DNA from: Dyella telluris
Lineage (GTDB): Bacteria > Pseudomonadota > Gammaproteobacteria > Xanthomonadales > Rhodanobacteraceae
DNA: 64,000 bases
NCBI RefSeq assembly: GCF_014297575.1
Contig: NZ_CP060412.1
Location: 2,666,001-2,730,000 of the forward strand
Direction: 5' to 3'
Part shown: positions 7,695 through 17,427 of the stretch, in pieces
Layout: each line of letters begins with the position of its first letter
How positions within the stretch are numbered: position 1 is the stretch's first letter
Notes under the pieces: generated by a model
What the model saw: only the letters and a program-made list of their open reading frames with translations
Told to the model about the DNA's origin: nothing
Database searches by the model: none
Made by a program: the position numbers and the translations under genes

Positions 7695-10600
7695 TTACTC
7701 GCCGATGGTGAGCAGGGAAGCGTTGCCGCCAGCAGCGGTGGTGTTGATGGTGAGCGTGCGCTCGCCTGCGAAACGCAGCAGGTAGTGCGGGCCACCGGCC
7801 TTCGGGCCGGTGCCGGACAGGCCTTCTCCGCCGAACGGCTGCACGCCGACCACGGCACCGATCTGGTTGCGGTTGACGTAGCAGTTGCCCACGCGCGCAT
7901 TGCTCTGGATGTAATCCACGGTGTCGTTGATGCGGCTATGGATGCCCAGCGTCAGGCCGTAGCCGGTGGCGTTGATGGAGTCGACCACCTTCGGCAGTTC
8001 GTCGGCCTTCCAGCGGATCACATGCAGCACCGGGCCGAAGATTTCGCGGGTCAGCGTGGACAGGCCCGGGATTTCATAGGCGCGCGGCGCGAAGAACGTA
8101 CCGTTGCCGGTGGCGGCGGTGTCCAGCGCCACTTCGCCGATCTTCTTCGCTTCCTTGTCCATGCGCGCGGCATGGTCGACCAGGATCTTCTTGGCGTCTT
8201 CGTCGATCACCGGACCCACGTCAGTGGAGAGCTGGCCCGGATCGCCGACCTTCAGTTCGGCCATGGCGCCGGCGAGCATCGCGCAGACCTTGTCGGCGAT
8301 GTCTTCCTGCACGAACAGCACGCGCGCGGCGGAGCAGCGCTGGCCGGCGGACTGGAAGGCAGAGGCAACGACGTCCTTGACGATCTGCTCCGGCAGCGCG
8401 GAGGAGTCGGCGATCATCGCGTTCTGGCCGCCGGTTTCGGCCACCAGCGCGGCGATCGGCGCGTTGCGGGCGGCGAGGGCGCGGTTGATCGCCCAGGCGG
8501 TTTCGGTGGAGCCGGTGAAGGCCACGCCGGCCACGCGCGGATCACGGGTGAGGGCGGCGCCAACGGTGGCGCCGTCGCCCGGCAGGTACTGCAGCACTTC
8601 GGCCGGCACGCCGGCTTCATGCAGCAGCTTCACGGCAGCGTGGCCGATCAGGCTGGTCTGCTCGGCGGGCTTGGCGATCACGCTGTTGCCGGCGGCGAGC
8701 GCGGCGCTGACCTGGCCCAGGAAGATCGCCAGCGGGAAGTTCCACGGGCTGATGCAGACGAACACGCCACGGCCGTTGAGGAACAACTGGTTGCTCTCGC
8801 CGGTCGGGCCGGGCAGCTGTTCGGGATGGCCAAACAGGCGGCGCGCCATGGTGGCGTAGTAACGCAGGAAGTCAGCAGCCTCGCGGATTTCGGCGATGGC
8901 ATCGGGCAGGCTCTTGCCGGCTTCGCGCACGCACAGGGCGATGAACTCGCCGCGGCGCGCTTCCAGCTGCTCGGCGGCGTGCTCGAGGATGGCGGCGCGG
9001 CTGGCGGCCGGCAGGCGATCCCACGAGTGATGCGCGGCAACGGCATTGGCCAGCGCCTTCTCGACGGTGGCGCTGTCGGCGGTGACGTAGCTGCCCACGG
9101 CCTGGCGGCGATCGGCCGGGTTGGTCACCTGCACGCTCGCGCCGGTGCTCTTGGCGCCCGGTACCAGCGGCTCGGCGTTCCACGGGCCGTTCTTGCTCTG
9201 GATTGCCTCGGCGAGGGCCTTCAGTTCGTTGTCGTTGGAGAAGTTGACGCCCATGGAATTCTTCCGAAGTTCACCGTAGAGATTCACCGGCAATGGAATG
9301 CGCGGATGAGGAATGGAGGCAAAGGAGCGCACGACCTCGCACGGGTCGGCGACCAGTTCGCGCACCGGCAGGGTTTCGTCGACCACGCGGTTGACGAAGC
9401 TGGTGTTGGCGCCGTTTTCCAGCAGGCGGCGCACCAGGTAGGGCAGCAGGTCTTCATGCGTGCCCACCGGCGCGTACACGCGGCACGGCACGTTGAGGTT
9501 CTGCTTGCCGATCACCTCGGCGTAGAGGTCCGTACCCATGCCGTGCAGGCGCTGGTTTTCGTACGGACGGCCCTGCGAGAGGTGATACACGGCGGCGATG
9601 GTGTGCGCGTTGTGCGTGGCGAACTGCGGGTAGATCAGTTCCACGCCGGCGTCGAACAGCTTGCGTGCGCAGGCCAGGTACGACACATCGGTATTCGGCT
9701 TGCGCGTATACACCGGATAGCCGCTGAGGCCGTTTTCCTGCGCGCGCTTCACTTCCGCGTCCCAGTACGCGCCCTTCACCAGGCGCACGTACCAGCGGCG
9801 GCCAGTGGCGCGCGCGGTTTCGATCAGCCAGTCGATGACAAACGGGGTGCGCTTGGCATAGGCCTGCACCACGATGCCCAGGCCGTTCCAGCCTTCCAGC
9901 GAGGGATGCGCGAACACGTCGCCGATGATGTCGAGCGAAAGCTCCAGGCGATCGGCTTCTTCCGCGTCCACGGACAGCGCGATGCCCTGCTTCATGGCCA
10001 GCTGCGAAAGCTCGAGCAGCTTGGCGGTGAGGTCGCGACGGGCGATTTCGCGCTTGGCCACTTCGTAGCGCGGATGCAGCGCGGAGAGCTTCACCGAGAT
10101 CGACGGCGCGTCGGTGTGGTTGGCGAACGGGCCGCGCGAACCGATGGAGGCAATCGCGTTGCGGTAATCCTGCTGGTAACGCTCGGCCGTTTCGCTGGTA
10201 AGCGCAGACTCGCCCAGCATGTCGTAGGAGTAGCGATAGACCGCGTATTCCTTCTGCGCGCAACGATCCAGTGCTTCGCTGATGGTCTGCCCCATCACGA
10301 ACTGGTGGCCCATGATGCGCATCGCCTGACGGACGGCCAGACGGATGGCCGGCTCACCGGCGCGACCCACCAGGCGACGCAGCGCGCCGGTGAAGTCGTG
10401 GCGGGTCTCCTCAGACAGCGTCACCAGCTTGCCGGTGAGCATCAGGCCCCAGGTCGACATGTTGACGAACATGGACTCACTCTGGCCGAGATGCTTCTTC
10501 CAGTTCGCATCGCCCAGCTTGTCGCGGATCAGTTTGTCTGCGGTGCTCTTGTCGGGGATGCGCAGCAGCGCCTCGGCCACGCACATCAGCAACACGCCCT

Positions 10601-10850
10601 CTTCGGAGGACAGGTCGTACTGGCGCATGAAGGATTCGACCGCGCTCTGGTCCTTGGCACGGGCGCGCACGCGGGTCACCAGGTCGGCCGCCAGGTCGAT
10701 CACTTTCTCCCGTTCGACGGGGGGCAGGGTGGCCTGGGCAAGCAGGTCGTTGACCGCTTCGGTTTCGTCGCGCAGCCAGTTGGCGGTGATGCGCGCGCGC
10801 GCCGGCTCCACGCCGGTGGGCAGTTCGGGGCTGAGAATGGGCTGTGTCAC
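7695..10850 (-). CDS. putA: Bifunctional proline dehydrogenase / L-glutamate-gamma-semialdehyde dehydrogenase
   Basis: Oxidises proline to glutamate in two steps: FAD-dependent proline dehydrogenase, then NAD-dependent P5C dehydrogenase, with the intermediate channelled between them. The protein has 1,051 residues and belongs to the shorter PutA class, which lacks the N-terminal ribbon-helix-helix DNA-binding domain of the E. coli protein (about 1,320 residues), so it should not repress its own gene. The order is: an N-terminal helical arm, the PRODH barrel (about 170-470, with G-A-Y-W-D-A-E and R-R-W-Y-V-R), then the aldehyde dehydrogenase domain (from about 560) with the catalytic cysteine in G-Q-R-C-S-A-A-R-V and F-T-G-S-T-E. 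The start is a GTG (10850) with no obvious ribosome site. A strong terminator follows. Confidence 0.95.
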   Translation of the reverse strand: MTQPILSPELPTGVEPARARITANWLRDETEAVNDLLAQATLPPVEREKVIDLAADLVTRVRARAKDQSAVESFMRQYDLSSEEGVLLMCVAEALLRIPDKSTADKLIRDKLGDANWKKHLGQSESMFVNMSTWGLMLTGKLVTLSEETRHDFTGALRRLVGRAGEPAIRLAVRQAMRIMGHQFVMGQTISEALDRCAQKEYAVYRYSYDMLGESALTSETAERYQQDYRNAIASIGSRGPFANHTDAPSISVKLSALHPRYEVAKREIARRDLTAKLLELSQLAMKQGIALSVDAEEADRLELSLDIIGDVFAHPSLEGWNGLGIVVQAYAKRTPFVIDWLIETARATGRRWYVRLVKGAYWDAEVKRAQENGLSGYPVYTRKPNTDVSYLACARKLFDAGVELIYPQFATHNAHTIAAVYHLSQGRPYENQRLHGMGTDLYAEVIGKQNLNVPCRVYAPVGTHEDLLPYLVRRLLENGANTSFVNRVVDETLPVRELVADPCEVVRSFASIPHPRIPLPVNLYGELRKNSMGVNFSNDNELKALAEAIQSKNGPWNAEPLVPGAKSTGASVQVTNPADRRQAVGSYVTADSATVEKALANAVAAHHSWDRLPAASRAAILEHAAEQLEARRGEFIALCVREAGKSLPDAIAEIREAADFLRYYATMARRLFGHPEQLPGPTGESNQLFLNGRGVFVCISPWNFPLAIFLGQVSAALAAGNSVIAKPAEQTSLIGHAAVKLLHEAGVPAEVLQYLPGDGATVGAALTRDPRVAGVAFTGSTETAWAINRALAARNAPIAALVAETGGQNAMIADSSALPEQIVKDVVASAFQSAGQRCSAARVLFVQEDIADKVCAMLAGAMAELKVGDPGQLSTDVGPVIDEDAKKILVDHAARMDKEAKKIGEVALDTAATGNGTFFAPRAYEIPGLSTLTREIFGPVLHVIRWKADELPKVVDSINATGYGLTLGIHSRINDTVDYIQSNARVGNCYVNRNQIGAVVGVQPFGGEGLSGTGPKAGGPHYLLRFAGERTLTINTTAAGGNASLLTIGE

Positions 10851-11242
10851 TGGGTTTTAGGCCGAAACGTTGGTGGGGCGGGGAATCGCGGGATTGTACG
10901 CGTGGGAGAAAACGCACGCATCCGTACGCGCTGCTGCGCTGCGGCAGGACCCGCCGCACCATATATATATGTGGCCGGAAGGTGCGGGCCGGAAGGGCCG
11001 GGACTGCCGCGGGGTTGTCATCACCAGGGGGCGGTCCGGCTCCGGACATGTCAGTGGCGTGTCCGGGGAGGCACTCATGGTGCAGCGCGGCCCGTGGCAA
11101 ACGGTCGCACCCCCGGTCGCATGGGTCGCTGCAACCGTCTCAGTTCGCGGCTGTCTGCGTGCAAGTGGGTGTCAGCCAAGGAAAAACGAGGCTTGGCGTC
11201 GCGTCGTTTCATGTGTGTGACCACCGTGGCCGACGTTCATCC
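10851..11242. other. Non-coding stretch between putA and the oxidase cluster
   Basis: There is no convincing gene here. The stretch must hold the putA promoter (minus strand) and part of the upstream region of the oxidase operon. It contains a perfect 12-base AT palindrome, CATATATATATG, at 10960-10971, set in otherwise GC-rich sequence. Open frames that cross it are extensions or shadows. Confidence 0.6.
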
Positions 11243-11256
11243 TTGCTTCAAATCAA
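11243..11256. promoter_or_regulatory. Possible Anr/FNR-type box upstream of the oxidase operon
   Basis: TTGCT-TCAA-ATCAA matches the TTGAT-N4-ATCAA consensus of Crp/FNR-family oxygen regulators at nine of ten positions. It lies 87 bases upstream of the DUF2244 gene that heads the coxBAC cluster. A role in adjusting aa3 oxidase expression to oxygen would fit but is inference from one match. Confidence 0.35.
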
Positions 11257-11329
11257 GCACATGCGGCGTTGTTGCTCCCCGACGCAATCGCGGCCTATCA
11301 TGCCTGCGTTCCAGGCACGCCGGGTTCTC

Positions 11330-11815
11330 ATGATCGTGCTTCGACCAGCAGCGGCCGGCTTGCCGTGCGCAACGATGTGGCTCAAGCCCAATCGTGCCCT
11401 GAGCCGTCGCGACCTGCGTCGACTGATCATGGGCTTGGCTGCGCTGGCGCTGACGACGGCCGTGTTGGGAGCATGGCAGGGGAATGTCTTCGCTCCTTTG
11501 TTTGCTCTGGTCGAGTCCTCCGCGGTGGCTTTCGCCCTGGGCGTAGCCTGGCGGGCCGGCGACCGCAGCGAGCGCATCACCCTCGACGAATCGTCGCTGG
11601 AGGTGCAATCCCTGCCAGGTCGGCGCAGTGCGCGCTTTCAGACGTATTGGGTGCGCATTGAGCTGCAGTCCGGCCGGGGGAGGGCGCGTCTGTTGCTGAC
11701 GTCGCATGGACGGGAGCTGGAAATCGGTGCTTTTCTCGGGGAAGAGGAGCGTGCCGAGCTGTCAAGGAAACTCATGGTGTTGCTGACGGAGCTCAACCAA
11801 CAGCGACGCAGGTAG
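11330..11815 (+). CDS. DUF2244 family membrane protein
   Basis: Protein of 161 residues that I place in the DUF2244 family by its layout: a short N-terminal lead (M-I-V-L-R-P), the segment L-K-P-N-R-A-L-S-R-R-D-L, two closely spaced transmembrane helices (about residues 36-75), and a soluble tail with W-V-R-I-E-L and L-L-L-T-S-H-G-R-E-L-E-I-G. DUF2244 genes commonly sit just before coxB in Proteobacteria, as here (23 bases to the coxB start), which suggests a role linked to oxidase biogenesis or its membrane setting. No enzyme motif is seen. The start could also be the ATG at 11300 or 11375; 11330 best fits the family's usual beginning. Confidence 0.7.
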   Translation: MIVLRPAAAGLPCATMWLKPNRALSRRDLRRLIMGLAALALTTAVLGAWQGNVFAPLFALVESSAVAFALGVAWRAGDRSERITLDESSLEVQSLPGRRSARFQTYWVRIELQSGRGRARLLLTSHGRELEIGAFLGEEERAELSRKLMVLLTELNQQRRR

Positions 11816-11838
11816 GTTCAACAAAGGTGCATCACGAC

Positions 11839-12801
11839 ATGACATCTGGCGGCATCAGGCCTGGCAGCATCAAGCGGGCGGTCACGGCAGCACTCTTCGC
11901 AATCACGATGTTCGGCGGCGCGGCGCTTGCCAATCCGCAGGCCGGACAGCTGAACATGACTCGCGGCGCGTCCACCTGGTCGCCCGAGGCGTACTTCCTG
12001 AACAACGTTGCCTTCGGCGTGTGCGTCGTTATCGGCATCCTTGTGTTCGGCGCGATGTTCATCGCCATGTTCCGCTTCCGCAAATCGCGCGGTGCGGTGG
12101 CCGAAAAGTGGTCGCACAACACCACGCTCGAAATCGTGTGGACGACCATTCCCGTCATCATCCTGATCGTGCTGGCGTATCTGGCCACGGGCGGCCTGCG
12201 CACGTTCGCCGATACCACCGGTTCGGAGATGACCGTGAAGGTCACCGGCTACCAGTGGAAGTGGCGCTACGACTACGTCGACTACAAGGGCAAGGCGATC
12301 GAAAAGGTCGGCTTCATGTCCAAGCTCGACAAAGAGAGCGACGAGACCCGCCAGTTGAATTCGGGCCTGGACCCGAACGCGGTGAAGGTTGACGGCTACA
12401 ACACGTACCTGATCAACGTGGACAAGCCGCTGGTGGTGCCGGTGGGCACCAAGATCCGCTTCGTGATTACCGCCGGCGACGTGATCCACTCGTGGTGGGT
12501 GCCGGCGCTGGGCTGGAAGATGGACGCCATCCCGGGCATCGTCAACGCGGCCTGGACCAACATCACCGAGCCGGGCGTGTACCGCGGCCAGTGCGCCGAG
12601 CTGTGCGGCCAGGATCACGGCTTCATGCCGATCGTGGTGAAGGCGCTGCCGAAGGCGGAATTCGAGAAGTGGCTGGCGGACCAGGAAGCCGAGGCCAACA
12701 AGCCGGCGCAGCCTGCCGCTCCGGCGGCGGCATCCACCGCTGCCGCGCCGGCCACGGCGCAGGCGACCGACGCACCTGTTTCGCAGGGCCATCAGGGCTG
12801 A
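11839..12801 (+). CDS. coxB: Cytochrome c oxidase subunit II
   Basis: Electron-entry subunit of the aa3-type terminal oxidase, 320 residues. It has a signal-like first hydrophobic segment, two transmembrane helices (about 45-115) and a periplasmic cupredoxin domain. The binuclear CuA ligands are all visible: the His of G-D-V-I-H-S-W-W-V-P, then C-A-E-L-C, and H-G-F-M. The aromatic patch Y-Q-W-K-W-R-Y is the usual electron route. There is no heme c-binding C-terminal domain; the last 40 residues are an Ala/Pro-rich tail. The start at 11839 has AAAGG upstream; a GTG at 11827 is also open. Subunit I follows after 47 bases. Confidence 0.96.
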   Translation: MTSGGIRPGSIKRAVTAALFAITMFGGAALANPQAGQLNMTRGASTWSPEAYFLNNVAFGVCVVIGILVFGAMFIAMFRFRKSRGAVAEKWSHNTTLEIVWTTIPVIILIVLAYLATGGLRTFADTTGSEMTVKVTGYQWKWRYDYVDYKGKAIEKVGFMSKLDKESDETRQLNSGLDPNAVKVDGYNTYLINVDKPLVVPVGTKIRFVITAGDVIHSWWVPALGWKMDAIPGIVNAAWTNITEPGVYRGQCAELCGQDHGFMPIVVKALPKAEFEKWLADQEAEANKPAQPAAPAAASTAAAPATAQATDAPVSQGHQG

Positions 12802-12848
12802 GCAATCAGCCCCATCACAGCATTCGCATTTAGGTAGAGGTGTAAGGC

Positions 12849-14465
<1,617 letters not shown>

Positions 14466-14517
14466 TGTCATGCATGGCCGCTCCGGTGTCGTGCCGGAGC
14501 GGAACGGAAGCGAATCG

Positions 14518-14649
14518 ATGAAACAGTCACCGACAACAGCCATTGAGCAGCAGCGCAGGAAGGGCGTGCGGATCACCGTCACGCTGTTCGGCGGCATCGC
14601 CTTTGCGATCTTCGTGCTCTCGCTGCTGCAGGGACTGAAGTACTCCTGA
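14518..14649 (+). CDS. Small single-helix membrane protein of the oxidase cluster
   Basis: A 43-residue protein: a basic N-terminus (Q-Q-R-R-K-G-V-R), one transmembrane helix (about residues 20-38) and a short tail L-K-Y-S. A GGAAG ribosome site precedes the ATG at 14518. In many proteobacterial cox clusters a tiny one-helix protein ('cytochrome oxidase small assembly protein' type) stands at this place, after coxA and before ctaG or coxC, and this is probably its counterpart. In those clusters ctaG usually follows; here coxC comes next after only 65 bases. Confidence 0.6.
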   Translation: MKQSPTTAIEQQRRKGVRITVTLFGGIAFAIFVLSLLQGLKYS

Positions 14650-14714
14650 CGCGACCGTTGCCGTATTCCATGTCGTACCGTTGACGTAGACAGAGAATTC
14701 CACAGGGATCTCAC

Positions 14715-15602
14715 ATGGCTCAGCAACAAGACGCTTATTTCGTTCCATCCAAGAGCCAGTGGCCGATCGTGGCCGCGGTGGTCATGTTCGTCACCGTGCT
14801 TGGTGCTGCGCACTGGTTGAACGCACCGCCGGGCGAGGCCTCACTGGGCAAGACGCTGCTTACCGTGGGCTTCATCGGCATCCTGCTGATGTTCTTCGGC
14901 TGGTTCCGTTCGGTGATCCGCGAGTCGCTTGCGGGTAGCTACAACAGCCAGGTGGACCGCTCGTTCCGCATGGGCATGATGTGGTTCATCTTCTCCGAAG
15001 TGATGTTCTTCGGTGCCTTCTTCGGCGCGCTGTTCTACGCCCGCATGTTCGCGGTGCCGTGGCTGGGCGGCGAAGGCCATGGCGTGCTGACCCACCAGTT
15101 CCTGTGGGACGACTATTCCGCGGCATGGGGTACGGGTGGCGGCAACGGCCCGGCGCGCATCGGTGGCAACTTCCAGACGGTGGCGCCCTGGGGCCTGCCG
15201 CTGGTCAACACGCTGATCCTGCTGACCTCCAGCGTTACCGTGACCATCGCGCACCACGCGCTGAAGGCCGGTCATCGCGGCAAGATCCTCGTCTTCCTCG
15301 GCCTGACCGTGCTGCTGGGTGCGACCTTCCTGTACTTCCAGGCGCACGAGTACATGGAGGCGTACAAGGAGCTCAACCTGACCCTGCAGAGCGGCGTCTA
15401 CGGTTCGACCTTCTTCATGCTCACCGGCTTCCACGGCATGCACGTGACGCTGGGCACGATCATGCTGGCGATCATCTGGCTGCGCGTGGCCAAGGGTCAT
15501 TTCACCAAGGAACACCACTTCGCGTTCGAGGCGGTGGCCTGGTACTGGCACTTCGTTGACGTGGTGTGGCTGGGCCTCTTCATGTTCGTCTACATCCTCT
15601 GA
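14715..15602 (+). CDS. coxC: Cytochrome c oxidase subunit III
   Basis: Seven-helix integral membrane subunit of 295 residues that stabilises the catalytic core and proton uptake of aa3 oxidase. Typical segments are F-F-G-W-F-R-S-V-I-R-E-S near residue 57, M-W-F-I-F-S-E-V-M-F-F, T-L-I-L-L-T-S-S-V-T-V-T-I-A-H-H, G-F-H-G-M-H-V-T-L-G and a C-terminus W-Y-W-H-F-V-D-V-V-W-L. The start follows an AGGGAT site. A strong terminator 25 bases after the stop ends the structural-gene transcript, so the assembly genes further on probably have their own promoter. Confidence 0.96.
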   Translation: MAQQQDAYFVPSKSQWPIVAAVVMFVTVLGAAHWLNAPPGEASLGKTLLTVGFIGILLMFFGWFRSVIRESLAGSYNSQVDRSFRMGMMWFIFSEVMFFGAFFGALFYARMFAVPWLGGEGHGVLTHQFLWDDYSAAWGTGGGNGPARIGGNFQTVAPWGLPLVNTLILLTSSVTVTIAHHALKAGHRGKILVFLGLTVLLGATFLYFQAHEYMEAYKELNLTLQSGVYGSTFFMLTGFHGMHVTLGTIMLAIIWLRVAKGHFTKEHHFAFEAVAWYWHFVDVVWLGLFMFVYIL

Positions 15603-15627
15603 GACGCTTGCGCGTCGCAACAAAAAG

Positions 15628-15649
15628 CCCGCCGCAAGGCGGGTTTTTT
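15628..15649 (+). terminator. Intrinsic terminator after coxC
   Basis: CCCGCC-GCAA-GGCGGG hairpin followed by six T, 25 bases after the coxC stop. Confidence 0.92.
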
Positions 15650-15669
15650 GTTGGGGTAGGGCCGGGCCG

Positions 15670-15752
15670 TGTAGGAGCGCACCCTGTGCGCGACCGAGGA
15701 AATGAGCGCCTTCCTCGCCATGGGACTGTCGCGCACAGGGTGCGCTCCTACA
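15670..15752. repeat. Long dispersed palindrome, copy A (REP-like)
   Basis: Two perfectly complementary 25-base arms (15670-15694, beginning TGTAGGAGCGCAC, and 15728-15752) enclose a 33-base loop. Similar palindromes recur at 19994-20076, 38444-38519 and 51885-51950. This copy lies between coxC and the inverted DUF2909 gene. Confidence 0.92.
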
Positions 15753-15767
15753 GTGGCGGCCCTGGCC

Positions 15768-15795
15768 CAAAACAAAGGCCCGCCAGTGGCGGGCC
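15768..15795 (-). terminator. Terminator of the DUF2909 gene
   Basis: GGCCCGCC/GGCGGGCC stem (15777-15795) with a tight loop, followed on the minus strand by TTTGTTTT. It lies about 50 bases after the stop of the minus-strand gene. Confidence 0.75.
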
Positions 15796-15848
15796 CTCGG
15801 GGTACCGGATGTCGCAAGCGAAGCGCCAGCGACGGCGGAACGCTACAA

Positions 15849-16064
15849 TTACTGGCCCACGCCGTGGGGGTGGAGCCAGCCCATCCAGATGCCGAACACG
15901 ACCATCAGGATGAGCAGCACCGACAACCCGATGCGGCGCGTCAGCGCCCACACCGTGCGCTTGCTGCCTTCCTTGTCGGTCATCATGAAGAACAGGGCTT
16001 GACCAAGATTGAACAGCACCACCAGCAGCAGAATCACCAGCGCATATTTGTAGATGGTTTCCAC
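15849..16064 (-). CDS. DUF2909 family twin-transmembrane protein
   Basis: Small membrane protein of 71 residues with two hydrophobic helices (about 7-27 and 47-65) joined by a basic loop M-T-D-K-E-G-S-K-R-T. The start is a GTG at 16064. The size, the two-helix form and its place, inverted between coxC and surf1, match the DUF2909 proteins found in oxidase clusters of Pseudomonas and Xanthomonas relatives. Its function is unknown; an accessory role for the oxidase is inferred only from position. Its start lies 59 bases from the divergent surf1 start, so the two share a promoter region. Confidence 0.75.
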   Translation of the reverse strand: METIYKYALVILLLVVLFNLGQALFFMMTDKEGSKRTVWALTRRIGLSVLLILMVVFGIWMGWLHPHGVGQ

Positions 16065-16123
16065 GTGATAGGTCCGAACGTTTTTGACATTCGCAGTATA
16101 GCGGCCGTGCACGGTGCCACTGC

Positions 16124-16861
16124 GTGAAGTGGCTGCGCCGCCCATCGTGGTTCGCGTTGCTGCTTACCGTGGCCGGAGCCTTGCTCTTCATACGTTTGGG
16201 CGTGTGGCAGCTGCATCGCGCGGACGAAAAGGAAGCAATTCTGCGACGGTATGCCACAGCGGAAACCGCCGCTCCGCGCGACTTTGCCGCGGTGGCCGCA
16301 AATCCCCCCGCGGACACCTTCGCGCGCATCAACGTGCAGGGCGAATACCTCGCCGATCGCCTCTACCTGCTGGACAACCCCAAGCACGACCAGCGTGGCG
16401 GCGTGGAAGTCTATGCGCCTTTCCGTCCGCGCAACGGTGACCGCCTGTTGCTGGTCGACCTGGGGTTTCTTCCCGGCAACGGCACCGACCAGGCGCCGCA
16501 GTTGCCGCCACTCCCTGCCGGTGCACAGGAGCTGCACGGCCTCTACGTGCCGGCGCCCGGCGTCGGCTTCGAGATGGGCGGCAACGCCCTGGCGCGTCAG
16601 TCGCGCTGGCCCAAGACCACCGTTTACCTCGAGCTGCCACAGGTAGCCGCCGACCTGGGTGCCGCGTTGTATCCGCAGGTGCTCACGCTGGATGCCGACC
16701 CTTCCTCCATCTACGTGCGCGAGCACACCATCGACTTCTCGGCGATGCCTCCGGCGCGCCATCGCGCCTATGCGTTCCAGTGGTTCACTTTCGCCGTGGC
16801 GGCGGTGGTGATCCTGCTGGTGCTGCACCGTCGCCGTCCCTCCCGACCAGGCAAACCATGA
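16124..16861 (+). CDS. SURF1 family oxidase assembly protein
   Basis: Membrane protein of 245 residues involved in building the heme a3 site of cytochrome oxidase. Its form is the SURF1 plan: one transmembrane helix at residues 9-27, a periplasmic domain, and a second helix at about 215-237. Conserved family features are L-G-V-W-Q-L-H-R-A-D-E-K after the first helix, V-Y-A-P-F-R and L-L-V-D-L-G-F in the middle, and Y-A-F-Q-W-F before the second helix. The start is a GTG at 16124. The last four bases overlap the start of the next gene (ATGA), a sign of translational coupling within an assembly operon with ctaA and ctaB. Confidence 0.9.
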   Translation: MKWLRRPSWFALLLTVAGALLFIRLGVWQLHRADEKEAILRRYATAETAAPRDFAAVAANPPADTFARINVQGEYLADRLYLLDNPKHDQRGGVEVYAPFRPRNGDRLLLVDLGFLPGNGTDQAPQLPPLPAGAQELHGLYVPAPGVGFEMGGNALARQSRWPKTTVYLELPQVAADLGAALYPQVLTLDADPSSIYVREHTIDFSAMPPARHRAYAFQWFTFAVAAVVILLVLHRRRPSRPGKP

Positions 16862-17427
16862 ACAAGCCCGAACCTGCCAAGTTGCGCGCCAGCCGCCTGA
16901 AACTGTTGCTGATCATGCTCGTGTTCGCCGCACCCATCCTGGCGGCGATGCTGCTGACGGTTTCCGGCTGGCAGCCGGCCGGCAAGGCCAATGGCCAGCC
17001 GGTGTCTCCGCAGCGCAATTTCGCCGCCGAGCAGGTGCCGGTGTCCCTCACCAATGGTGATACCTGGGCGTGGCGCGCCAGCGAACCACAGCTCACCCTG
17101 GTGGCATTGGCGGGCCCTGATTGCGCGAAGCAGTGCCTGGACGTGCTCACCAAGATCGCCGCGGCGCGCATCACGCTCAACCAGAATGCCTCGCGCCTGC
17201 GCCTGCTCTATGTGGGCAAGGCGCCGGTTGACGCCGCCGCCAGCGGCATGACCGGCTACTGGAAACTCGGCCAGGATTCGATGGGCGCGCTGGCGCCTTT
17301 CACACCGGCCACGCCGGACTCGGTGAGTGCGTTGCTGGTGGAATCGGACGGTACGGCGCTGTCGTTCTATCCTGCCGGCTTCGACGCCACCGGCCTGCGC
17401 AAGGACCTCCAGAAGGTGATCCGCTGA
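16858..17427 (+). CDS. Sco-like / thioredoxin-like membrane-anchored protein in the oxidase cluster
   Basis: Protein of 189 residues with one N-terminal helix (about 15-35) and an outer domain. After a stretch ending Q-L-T-L-V-A-L-A it carries G-P-D-C-A-K-Q-C, a C-x3-C pair at residues 89 and 93 placed as in the copper-binding CxxxC of Sco proteins. It then has L-R-L-L-Y-V-G and, near the end, V-S-A-L-L-V-E-S-D-G-T. The distal histidine of true Sco copper sites is not apparent. Overlap with surf1 (ATGA) and with ctaA (TGATG) ties it to oxidase assembly. It may be a degenerate Sco relative that acts on CuA thiols rather than a full copper donor; this is inference. Confidence 0.6.
   Translation: MNKPEPAKLRASRLKLLLIMLVFAAPILAAMLLTVSGWQPAGKANGQPVSPQRNFAAEQVPVSLTNGDTWAWRASEPQLTLVALAGPDCAKQCLDVLTKIAAARITLNQNASRLRLLYVGKAPVDAAASGMTGYWKLGQDSMGALAPFTPATPDSVSALLVESDGTALSFYPAGFDATGLRKDLQKVIR

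Noticed and set aside
7503..11333. 1,276-codon open frame on the plus strand antisense to putA
   Set aside because: Shadow of the putA codon bias in GC-rich DNA. The product is a low-complexity Arg/Ala/Gly/His/Gln mix with no domain, and the minus-strand frame encodes an unmistakable PutA.
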